Positions 42,050 through 54,200 of a stretch of 64,000 nt of DNA are shown here, one piece after another. The notes under the pieces are model-generated. The model was not told the DNA's origin. It did not search any database and worked only from the letters and a program-made list of their open reading frames with translations. The DNA lies in the NCBI RefSeq assembly GCF_947623445.1, contig NC_135247.1:6078501-6142500 (forward strand). Direction: 5' to 3'. Positions within the stretch are counted from its first letter, which is position 1. The number at the start of each line of letters is the position of its first letter. This stretch comes from Clavelina lepadiformis (Eukaryota > Chordata > Ascidiacea > Aplousobranchia > Clavelinidae). Position numbers and translations under genes: made by a program.

Positions 42050-43738
42050 GAACTTGAAAACCCTTAATGTTGTTGTGAAAGCAAAACATTTGAGAAATAA
42101 AGCATGCAAACAGGATGCACTTTTTGAATTGCAGTAGTACGAAGTCTTCACTTAAACTACAGAAATGCAATAGCCTATTAAAGAAATTTGGTATCTGTAG
42201 TTGTTTTGCCAAAGACTTGTCCATTTTGTAGGGACAGATGGCCCATAAGCATTAAATTTGATGCATTATGTTGCGTCACCAAGAAATTCTGAATTGTAGA
42301 AAGCCAGGCAAAACAACTGTATTGTAGTCATAGCAAATTAAAAGTCTGCAATGTAAAAACGCTGCCAAGGTTTTTTGAGATCCGGCTACTGTGGTAAATT
42401 ATGTTGTTCACAGTTACATCAGCGGCAAATTATGGGAATACTTCTGTATACTATAAATGATGACATGTGAGTAACTGCACCATAAGTTAGTCTAAAAAAG
42501 TTGACAATGAACTTAACATTGTTTTAACCCCTTAGTTCTGGGATGTAGATCCAGTTTTTGTAGGAACATGATTTTTGGTTATGTTTCTATTTTAACCTAA
42601 CTAATGCTCACTCTTTAAAACCGAAATTTTTTACATTATGCAATATTTTTATTATGTTTTTGAAACTGGAACATTCGTAACTATTGCTAGTTGAAATTAC
42701 ATACTGTGTGTTCTGATTGTAGTGCAAATACAAAATTCACAAACCGCTTTTCTCGGATTTATTTAACAATGCTTTGTTACATTTCCAGGAAAATAAAATT
42801 TCTAGGTACATGTTAAATTTTTATCTATGTGTTTGAAATACCAGTTATACCAACTTAGAAGGCAGAGTGTTTGTTGTTTTTCTACCCTGGGAATTGATCA
42901 TGAAGTTGGTGTGTTACAAAATTGTGTTGAATTTAACAGAGTATTTATGCATATGATATCACATATAAGCATGCTGCTAACAAAAGTCATCAAAATCATT
43001 GCATACCACAACATCAATGAAACCAACTAAAATGCATAACATCCTGCTGCCATATTTAAACTAAAGGTGGCGATTTAGCCGGAATATCTGTCGATGTTTC
43101 ATGTTAATTTGAAGATAGAGTTAGTAAAATTCAGTAGAGTAAAAATAGTAGGATTGAAAGTGTTTAGTGAAAGTAAAATAAATGTTTAATTAAGGTAGGT
43201 ACCAAAAACTTAAATATTTGCGGGCCCTTGAAACAGATATATAGGGTGGGACAGAAAAAAGCGATGTTTTCGAAAATTAAATAACTTCATGTCAATTTAA
43301 AACAAAAAGTTGGATTCAATGTTAGTTTTAAAATCTAATAAGCCTACATGTCGAAATGGCATGAAAATACTTTTCATTAACAATTAACTAATTGTTTATC
43401 TTTAAATTACATAAAGTTATTCAGTTTTCAAAACCATGCGGTTTTTCTGCTCCACTTTGTATATTTTTCTATTCTGATTCTCTTGTTTCAAGCCAACACA
43501 CAAATTACTGTTTTGAGCAGTATATTTGCTACAGGTGTTGTGAAAATTCGAATGTACTACTAAACTTAAAATCAGTAATTTCAAATACTACTGTATTACT
43601 GTAAGTAATATATGCAACATTTATACGCCTTAAATGTATATATAATAGAAGTCATGGTCAGAGCAAGAAACTTATGCTTTGAAACAGGACTTCGGTAAAC
43701 ACATTTTTAAAGTTCGTATAATTATCATAGGCAGTACA
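42050..43738. other. Intergenic, no recognised feature
   Basis: AT-rich sequence downstream of the unrecognised minus-strand gene. No exon or transposon end that I can support. Confidence 0.45.
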
Positions 43739-46700
43739 TCAAAGACTAGAAATATCTTCTGATTTCAGTAAGCGCAGAACTTCATCTGCAACAGTTTCTT
43801 CCATTGACTGAAAATTTGCAGTCACTGTGTGATTCCTTTTACTTTTGTGAATGTGGAAGGTAATGTTCAATGCCTCTTCAAGCTAAAATAACAGTAGAAA
43901 ATTTCAGTTGAGTTAAATATCTGTGAAATAAATGGAGATTTTCCAGGGCCAGGAAAACGCTTGCACTTTGAAATTTGTCTGAGCTTAAATATGAAAAAGG
44001 ATTAAGGCGGCTATGGCTTATGGATATAAGTTAATCAATTATTTTATTTTTTGGTCATCTTTGCAGTGGGGACAAAAAATTACTACTTGTTAATAGCATG
44101 CGATAATGCACGGGAGAAAATGACAAAGCTTAAAAGAGTTAAAACATGCACGAAAACATTGATAGTATTATTTCACTGATAACAACTAGCATGGTCATCA
44201 AACCAAAATTACTTATTTTACTTGATTTTTTTATTTCTGTTTTTATGTTTACGAGCCGTGCAAATTGTTATTAGCAATTAAATTTCACCATTACTTTTGT
44301 TCACATTTTAAGCCTTTTTGGCTAAAATAACTTTTTCTGTGTGCATTTGTGTATGCTATAGTATCAGCGAGTAGTAGTGCTTTTTCATCCCCATTGCGCC
44401 GACGACAAAAAATAACATGACAATTCTGTAAAAGGTTACCCCAGGGATTCATTCAAGTATTAAAACTATTTGCTATATTTTGCTAAACATATGTAAGGTG
44501 TTTCAAAATTTTGGCTTACCGGCACCATCTTCATGTCATCAATATGAATGATTGTTTCATTTAGGGGAATCAGTAATCTATCAATCCAAAGATAGCTTTC
44601 CATGGGAATAAGGACGTTGTTAATGCTATGATATGATTTCAAAATGCGTTGATACTTCTTTCGTTTTCTGGCATAGCTGGGACAAGCTATGATAGTATTG
44701 AGATAAGATATAGAAAAGCATAAAAATATCATAAAATTAATATAAAAAGTTATCTTTTCTATGTAATGGACACTCGTCTTTCTGGGTATGTGTGTTACTT
44801 AGCAATTTAACTATTACTATGTCACAGTAAACATTTTGGTGTAAATATTTTGATAGAAACTATTGATTAAGATGTCACTGGCTGTACTGAAATATTTTCC
44901 GGTATTTGTTGTTGGCCTCAAAAACCTTATCAGTGCTTCAGTAAAATCACCTTTCCCAAATATCTTTGCACATTTTCGTTCAGTTGCTTCTGAATTCAAG
45001 CACTGTTCTATCACTGCCAAGTCATCAGTTTGTACTTTTCTACAATCGAGTGTATTGATTCTGGGTATAAAACATGCATTACTATTTGTACATGACACTG
45101 GCTACAATTGCTGAAATAAGCATTATAACAGGTTAATTAAACATGTTATATTTTCTAAAATATAGACCCTTAGCATTTGAGCATTATTTTATCACACCCA
45201 TACAAATATAACATTAAGTATTATTAAGGTATTCATGAATTGTATATGTATCATATTTATATACATGATCCCCTGTTAGATGTAAGCATAACATAAAAAA
45301 GTGTTGTCATACCCATGTGATATGCTGGGATTGGTGAAAACGTTTCTTTGCCGCCGTCTAAAGCCAAGATTTACATTTATAGACATTTCAAAAACTAACA
45401 TGCTGTCGTTAATAACTCTACTGTATCAAACTACAGTTTAACATAGTACTTGTGCCTTACCTTTTTTGGCATGCACTGTTCAAGCGAGAACCTCCATTTG
45501 CTTCCACAACAAATTGTTGATACTTTCTTGAACTATTTTAAAAAAGTTTCTGTTCCTTTTGTATTCAACTACTGATTTCAGACATTCTTGCATAAGTACC
45601 TGGCAAATTTCCGAACAATGCTGCGTACTGAATCATTTGCTGTATTTTCCGACATGGGCGCATTCTGAGAAAATGTTTGTTCACCCTCTGTAGAACTCAG
45701 CTGCTGCATTGCATTATGAAAAAAAATATATTGATAATTAGGAAGTTTTTTAAAACGACTGGCTGTTTAAGTTGTTCCTCCTACGGTCAATATAAATTCT
45801 GCTTTTCTGGAGAGATTGGCCATTTGTTCCAAATTAAATTGAGGTAAGCTGTTTGATTCCTGGAAAAAATATTCAATATAGCATCAGTGTTCTTTTTCAC
45901 AACTTAAAAGCAACGATAACGTAACCATTAATGCTAACAGCTGCAAAGCTGTGACCAAATCTTATTCTTCTGTATAAACTTTTAACCAATTCATGTATTC
46001 TAAACACATAAATTTGTTTAATTAAACTCTAAAATTTTGTCTTACAAATGCTTTGATGGATCATTCCATATGCACGCATTAAACAAGAACTAAGACCCAA
46101 CATCACCAAAGCAATTGTAACTTGTCTATGTGTATTTACACTTACATTTCTATTTTTATTATTATCACGAAACATTTTAATCTTGTCAAAAACCCTAAAT
46201 ATTGATTGCAACTAAAAATGCAATGGTATACAAATAAATTAAATGATATTTCATACCAGTATTTCATCATTTAGTTTGATAAACTTTTTCCGTAACCAAA
46301 ATGGGGTTTGAAAAGTGTCAAAAGTATTTGGAATCTCTGTGAACCTCAAAAGGTCTTGTACACTGCCCTGAATCCTATGAAAATGAAGTTATGGGAAACT
46401 TTTTTTATGTAGTATAAAAATACACTAAATGACAAGAACCATCTTACTCAATATGAGGAATCATTGGACAAAATTTCGTCAATTTATGAATGCATGTGTT
46501 TATGAGAATTGGATGGCAGATTTGCCACAGGTCCAGCAATGTTTTGTTGCATACAGTGAATACAGATTGCTGCAGGATTATAAGCTCAGAAAAAGCATCA
46601 GCAGTATCCTTTGTAGAACCTGAACATTTTTGGGTATTTTACTTGAATGTTTGTATTGGAATTATAGTTTCAATATTTATTTTACCGTACATTGTGTCCA

Positions 46701-47374
46701 CAATATCATCAACAACAAATTATATCACTTCTTTCAAAGAATAGGCTTACAGTAATACAATTGTCAGCATTTGGTAATCCATAAACATTATTGCATCTTT
46801 AAAGGGTATTTTTTTTGATAATACCATAAGTTTCAGCATGGTAACAATTATTTTATGTTCAACATCAAATGAACAAGTTACTAATAACATATTATGCTGA
46901 TGATCTTATGACAATACATAAAACTTACCTTTTCGCAATGCCTCCAGTTTCCTATTCATGTCCAGTATAGAAGTTAGCATCTCTTTGTATTCGCAAACTA
47001 TAATATTTTGCACACCAGCTTCAACTCCTGCATAAATTAATCTGATTAATGTGGCGCTTGAATATTCCTTAGCTACCAGATTAATTGTCACAAGCAGACC
47101 ATCTGACAACCTTCTTTTGAGATTTTGTCATATGTTACAAAGCATACTATATCCAGGAAAAATGTTGGAAATTTACCTTATATTCAAACACTTCGATTAC
47201 TAAAATCTACCTTTCACTTGTTTAGTTAAGGTGTAACAAAGAAATTACCAGTATAGAAATTAATAAGTACAGAACCTTAAAAAAAATATTTTTAAACAGT
47301 AACTGTAATAGGTATAAAAATTACTAACTTTCCTTGTTATCCGACGTAGCAACGATGTTCAATGGCAGTGCCAT
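43739..47374 (-). CDS. Unrecognised 11-exon protein (415 aa)
   Basis: I do not recognise this protein. Exons in transcript order: 47374-47329, 47102-46929, 46619-46448, 46374-46257, 46211-46146, 45859-45785, 45703-45600, 45532-45461, 45060-44951, 44686-44520, 43882-43739. All have AG and GT borders, and the phases join into one frame from ATG (MALPLNIVATSDNKEN) to TGA. The N-terminal third is helical and hydrophobic (GLLVTINLVAKEYSSATLIRL, SELIILQQSVFTVCNKTLL). The middle has an amphipathic stretch (FWLRKKFIKLNDEIL) and a low-complexity Ser/Asn/Gln segment. The C-terminal part looks folded (SYLWIDRLLIPLNETIIHIDDM, LEEALNITFHIHKSKRNHTVTANF) and ends VADEVLRLLKSEDISSL. There is no signal peptide, clear membrane helix, zinc finger or known enzyme motif, so it is probably cytosolic or nuclear. 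It lies 846 bp downstream of ANAPC5 on the same strand. Consistent phases make it a real gene; function unknown. Confidence 0.7.
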
Positions 47375-48220
47375 AGCAAACGATATCGAAGCAAATAACA
47401 CCAAGAAAATCCACATGATTAGGTAAGTACAGATCTGCTAGCCCTTGCCTATTTTGTTATTTGATAGAGCTAGGAAGGTAGCTCCTTCAGTTTTGTGAAT
47501 TTACAAAGACCAATTTTTAACAAGCAGCAACGGAGCTGGAAACGTTTCCGAATTAATGAGGTGAATATTTTCTCAACTCGTGCTAAAATAACACAGTTAG
47601 ATTTTCACTCCCTGTGGTTGCTTTTTACCAGCACATGTTTGGTTTTGGCAGTTCCTGTTTTATTGTTAACTATGCATTTGAAACTCCACAAACACACATA
47701 TGACCTTGACAGAACACAACAGCAAAGTTAACTATGGGAGTTTTTTTATTGGTGTGTTTTATAACAACCAATTCTCGGAAATTCTTTTGCCGGTGGAATT
47801 TTAATAAACATTTATGAGCAATCTTTCTGGCGAAGTTATTTGCATTATACAATACCCAAAGCAACTCCCTAGAAAAGTACACAACTTGGAACTCGAGCAG
47901 TTAGTGCAAGCATATTTGGTCAGTGCATACTTAGCAATTGTTAACTCAATTGTTGTTTTGTTATACTTCTGAAAAGCAAGAAATATACCAAAAAAAACCT
48001 TACTGCTATCAAAACAACAAACCTAACAAAAATGTTTGTAAGTTTTTCTACTGTTTTCAATGCATTTAAATATGGTGGAAGTAAAACATAGTGTCAATAA
48101 TGTTACTAAAGTGCTGAACACTAAATTTGAGCGCTATGTAGGTTCTGCAGGTTGGAAGAACGCAAAAAAACGACACATCTTTTGGTGGCTCCTATTTTTT
48201 ACAGTTTCTTCATTCAACCA
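47375..48220. other. Spacer between ANAPC5 and the next minus-strand gene
   Basis: ANAPC5 3' UTR and the promoter of the unrecognised gene must lie here. At 846 bp it is too long for a tunicate-style operon junction. No other feature seen. Confidence 0.45.
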
Positions 48221-51200
48221 TTACAAATGCATTAATTGTTTTCTTGACCCTAATTGCATATCCAGTCTTTTAAACTCGGAAGCAAAATTATTGCGATGAA
48301 CTACGCACTCCAAATGCGCCTTGATGTTTGCTTTACTGGTTTCATCTACGGTCTCAGACTTCCGGTGATAGAGCCTACAATGCAAATCAATTAGATTATT
48401 CTTACTCAGTTTCTTTTGTTCAGTTTTAAGCTCAAGATTATGAATGTAGGAAGGTATAACTTACTTGGCCAGTAAATAAACAGCGTCTCTTTTCCTTGTC
48501 AAATCTTGGCATTTTTCGAACCCCTCTTGTGCAAGATGAAGTAAGTTAATGCAAGTATCCAAATCTGTCGATATAACCACACACAGGATCAACATACAGA
48601 TTTGTATTTTGAACCAATAAACTAAACCTGCAAATCATAGCAAATTATAACAGTCAAGTCGTTTGAAGAGTAAACATCAGCAGCATACATATCATTTTTT
48701 CTGAAAACTATATCAATGCTCCTATAGCGTCGATAAAGTGATCCGAGAAAATCTAACGGTGGCCATACTCAGATGTCTTGGCTACTTTATTTCTGCTATG
48801 GTTAACTAGCACTCTAAACATTATGCCTCAGGTACAATTGTATAGTTTCAATGAAACAAAATCATGAACAAATTTCTAAACAACGCGTGTAACAGTGTAG
48901 CACAACACTTGTCAAGCAACATTATTACAAACAGTGACAGTGTATTTGGGATAACATCATGTACTATTTCATACCTTCTATTGACGTTGTTTTATTTTTT
49001 ATCTTGCAGTTAGCATATATCAAAAAGATTTTGCTCTTTATATGCAAGCTTGCATGTGACATACATTCTAGTGTAAAAGATTTGATGCAGCAAAGACCAA
49101 GACAGGGGGAAGCAGAAAGAAACTAAAAAACATTACAACAATGTTAAGTAAATTATTTGAAATACGTAATTAAATAAATCTGTCAGTTTGGTAGTACCTG
49201 GCTATAGTAATATATATTTAACCTAAGACAGCATTATTAGTTCAGTTTCCGAGTAAAAAAAAAAATTACACATGAAATAAAAGCAATCTGAGACTAGCAA
49301 TCAAAACCTGTAAGTAATTCAAGGGCATACATAAAGTTAAAAACATCTTGACATGTGTCAAAAATATGATATATAAATGATAAACTTATACAAGTGGCCA
49401 TTGGGCAAAACAAATACACATGATCAACTAAAGAATAATTTTATGTGAACAAACAGAAATGGATGAACCTGAAGTTGGGCAAGTTTTAGCATAGCGTCTG
49501 TGGCCAAACCCTCCAAGTAGCAATTATGTGCAGTAGAAAAAGCTTCCAGGATATATTTAAAACTTGCGGCCCTCTCGCATTTATTACGAGAAAGCAAGTT
49601 AGCCATAAGCATGTACACCTAAAAACATAACTTGAGAAACTATAAAAATTTGTTGCTTGATATGATATCGGAATCAAACTATTGGCAAGTTTAAGTACAA
49701 TAAAACAAAATAAATCAAAACCATTACTTGACATTTCAACTCTGGATTGAAGTTTTTTTCAGCGGAAATTTCTTCAGATTTTAAAATTTTTGTGAGGATT
49801 GAGTGTGCTCTCAAGTTCTCATTAAATGTTGCCAGGTTTTCAGCTTTCCTAACCACAAATATCGTAATAAACTTTTATGAGTGCACTAAAATATCAAAAT
49901 AAGCCGACTTTGTAAGGCTTATGTAATGCAACCAACCGATACAGTGCTTCAGTTTGATTGATTGATTTAAGGCATTGCTCTGCCAATGCTGCTTCATGCT
50001 GTTTGCATAATCGCAGAGACAGCTGATGGTTTAATCTTGCCTCAGCTTTTCTCCAGTACTGAAATAAAATTTAGGATAATTAATAGCAAATAACCATTTA
50101 CATCAACTCTGGCACTAGAATTTTGGCTTTGTATGTATGAAAACAAGTTGTTTTGTGTGAGTTACTTTAGTTAGTTGTAATATTATATGACACTATGAGT
50201 TATAGAACATATGGTAGCATTCCAAAGGTTAGCTTGTATTTAGTCAGATATACTGCCTTTTTATTATTTACCGGTACTGAGGTTAACAAGGTTAACACCA
50301 TTAATTATGAAATAAGGGTTAGAAATATAACATACTTCAATAATTTATTTTAATATGGAGCTTTATTCTGTAGCAATAATAAACGCACTTACATGAGAAT
50401 AACTTGAATTAGGAGAAAATCTTATTTTTGCGTTGTTCATTAGGTCATTGCCAGCATTATTCATTCCTTCCTGAAACAATCATGACATCAGTTATACCAA
50501 GGTAACCAATCTATTACAAAATAAACACCACAAAGATTGCACTAAATTCAGCAAAATATATTTTTGCTGCCTCTACATGCCTCATGTAAAAACTCGGCCA
50601 AATGGCACAATGACAAAGCAATGTCTTCCGGGTTGTATCTAGCTGCAAAACTGTGAGCTTTCTTCTCCATAGCTGACTGCATACCAAGGGCAAGCTGGCT
50701 GTATAAAGCAGCCATATATCTGTACAAAAATATAAATCCATTAGATTGCCCCTAAACAATATGGTAATGATTTCTCAGGCAGATTTAAAATAGAGTAGTT
50801 TCCGCTTATTATGGCCAGTGATAATAACCGAATGGTCACATTAACCGAAACTGCTACTGTACCGTTCAACCACACTAAGATCGACACAATTAGGCATAAG
50901 ATGACAAAAAACATCGAATTTATCATTTATTTCACTAACATTAAACAACATCAAAGTGAATGTCAGTAAATGAAATGATAATACACGTTGCACAATTGAC
51001 ACAAAACATTGAAGGAAAACGTGAAACAGTGGTCATAATATCCGAAGACTGGTCATAGTAAACGAAGAATTTTGAATGGCAAAATTCAGGATTGTACCAA
51101 AATGGTCATATAAAGCGGGTGGCCATACTATGGCTCGGGTTCCAAATAGCGACTGTCAATAGAGCGACTACACGACAGCGATTCATCAAAAACAGCGACT

Positions 51201-54200
51201 GCCACAACAGCGACCTCACTTCTTTTATTAAATCCAAGGCTTACACGCACACGCACTCTTTCACCCCAATGCGATTCACAGCAATACCCGATGCGTGTTC
51301 TTGTTTCGTTGTGTTAAATGTGAAAGTAATTGTTACATCATTGTAGCGGGTAATTGGTCCAGTGGTGAGTTGATTGTTAGCGCATTCGCTTGTTCACTGT
51401 TCAGTAATACTAGGCTAGGAGGAGGAGGAGATGATCTTTTTGCAGTTAGGTTATTGAAAGAACTTATTTCGTACGGTTCCGGTACTTGTTTGCATTTTCT
51501 TCCGCTTTTCAATCAAAAAAATATGGTAAGCCTAGTTAAGTCGCTATCATAACAGTCGCTCTTTGGAATGTCGCTCACTTGATTACGTCGCTATTATGAA
51601 GTCGCCATTATGACAGTCGCTGTTTTGACAGTCGCTATCCGGCCTGGATGCCCCATACTATCTGTGGTCATATTAAGCAGATTCTACTGTAAAAAAAATT
51701 GTTAAATTAGTCAAGAGTCATGCTCGAGTTTTGAACAAACTGAAACCGGGTCCTAATGTGTCAGTAAAAGTTAGTTAGGTGCTCCTAAACAAAGATTAGC
51801 ATGTCAAACAGATCATTGTAAAATTTGAAGTAGAGAGTGTCAGAAATAGGAAAAAAACAGTGCACAAAAGAGCAAGGCAAACGAAATACAATATTTGCAT
51901 ATTACCTTTTCCCATACATTTTCCACAAAGATGCCTTATGAGCAAATCCCGTGGAAGAGAAATACGAAAATGGTCGAGTGCACTGTAAGGCATCTGCACC
52001 TGCTAATTTGCGAAAAACAAGACAAGGTCTTTCCCCACTTGTTGATAAGTGATTTGTGTGTGTTTGAAGGGCTAAAAATGCCAGATCCTGCAGAACAAAG
52101 TCATTATTTAAAAAAAAAATATATATTAAATATATACCAGTCTGTGGGTAAGTGTGGAGTGATTTTGGTGTCATGCTAAAAACATTTTACAATTTCAGGT
52201 GTGCTAGGTATAAACATTTTTTTAAATGTTGCGCAGTGTAGGACACCGATGCGATATGTAACATGCCATACATAACTTCTTACAGTGAGGTTCAGTTTCT
52301 TTGCTGGCTTTACCACTTCATCCCCAATCTTGTAAAATTTTGCTTTTGGTTCCAAGTGAGTCAACAAAGACTGTAACAGAAACACAAAGTGATGTGTCAT
52401 AACACAATTAAATACTTTATTTTTTGCATTTTTTTACTGTCAGAACGCACAGATGAAAAGGAACAAACCAATGCATGTTGCAAACAAAGAGAATCATTTG
52501 ACACTTGAGATAACTTAATGGATTCCTTAGTTGCAGCCAGGGCTGCTTTTTTGTGACCAAAATGCATGTGCAACAAAGCCAGGTTTAAAGTTGCGAATCT
52601 GTAACAAAACAAAATGGTAAAAAAATCGCAGGCGTACACAATTTCATATCTTTCTTACCTGTAAATGCAAAAGTATAATAATATAATGGTATGTACATCA
52701 AGATGAAAATTTGGTACATTTGCGGAGACTAAAACCACCTTTGCGTTCTTCCAATATTTCCATCATCCAACTTTTTACGACTTGATGAGGAAACAGTTTT
52801 GTTGTGACGAACAAAGTACATATAAAGGCTGTCCATTGCCCCACAGAATTCTTTTACTCTCAAGTTATTCAAGTAACTAACATAATGCTAAAAATACAAA
52901 AATAAAAATTCAAACTAACCAATGGTTCCATCCATACTGCATTCTACATAGTAAATGCTATTATACATATTTATACATACAGCTTGAGCAAGTTCAGGAT
53001 TATTCCTTAAAACTTGGCGAATTTTTGTTTGCAAGGCTTCCGGTGGTAAAGCATCAGATTGTTTGATTTCAAGAAGAGCAGCTTGTTGTGAAAAAAAGTA
53101 CTCCGCCTGCTGCCTTGTAAAATACTCAGATGCTTCAAAGTCGTCACACCTTCTAAAAAAGGAATGAAGGAATGAGTCAAATCAAAAACAAACATTACAC
53201 ACAGCTATTAACCGCTTCTGTTATTTTTACAAATCAGAGTCGTCCAAAAAGTTTCATATATACAGCATAAATTAAAACCAAAAGAAAGTCTCTAAAGTAT
53301 GATGTGACACAAGAATTAAAACAAAAGTAAAGTATTTTGGTTGCATGATTGACCTTAAAAAAGTGGAAGGTTTGCGAGAATGTTTTTTCATTCCATAAAC
53401 AAAAAAAAAGGTAATTTCTATGATATTATCGACTTAACAAGTATAAGCATTTCTCCCTTGCTTGTCTACTACATATTTTAATTAAGTACAATCAGCAAAA
53501 TTTGCAGACCTGGGTAAGATTCAAGTATTGTCATAAATCTGAACTTTTTTCTATTTTGCACATACAACAGGGAAAAATTACTTTGCTTACTTATTATGTG
53601 GTTTAAGATCTGATGGTTTTAGGTCAGCGTCCATACTGTCCCTGCTACTCTTGCTGTCCATTTCACTTTGACTCTCTAATTCCATATCATCAACAACCTC
53701 CTTTTCAACGGTATTGGCAACTGTCACATCACTTGCATCAGTACCTGCACTTGCTTTTCTCAGCATGAATGCAGATATAGGCTGCAAGAAAAGTTTGAAA
53801 TAGGAACTGTACATACATAATGAAAAAAAAGAAATTTAACTATAAATTAAAATGATTTGCGATAAAAATTTTAATGTTTGAAAAAGAATCATTCAATAAT
53901 TTGCAATAAAAGCCCTTCACCTGTTTAATTACAATGTGAGGAGAGCAATATTGTAAAAACTTTGCAAAAAAGGGTTGAAGTTCACAAAAGGGAAGCCTTT
54001 CATAGTATACAAGCATTCTTCTGCAAAACAAACCTGAAAAGGTAGTCACAAATGAAGAAGCAAATACTGTATATGCTGCAAGCAGCATATTATGTTCACA
54101 AAAACTTGAGTATTGCTTTGATTTGATAAATATTGCTAAAGACTTTCCCATGCCTTTCATTTCGAATTTACTCTAAAGTCTAATAACTCTCAAATTGCAG

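Noticed and set aside
47375..48220. Operon linking ANAPC5 and the unrecognised gene
   Set aside because: Same strand, but the 846-bp gap is far larger than in tunicate operons, where genes almost abut.
48565..48627. Longer exon 17 of ANAPC5 starting after TTTGCAG at 48628
   Set aside because: The frame is open and the phase would fit, but the extra residues do not resemble APC5; starting at 48564 joins SIE-DLDTCINLL in register with the family.
49068..49122. Acceptor TAG at 49068-49070 for ANAPC5 exon 16
   Set aside because: It gives the wrong phase after exon 15; the TTTTTTAG acceptor before 49122 restores phase and gives the same length as other APC5 proteins between the flanking conserved residues.
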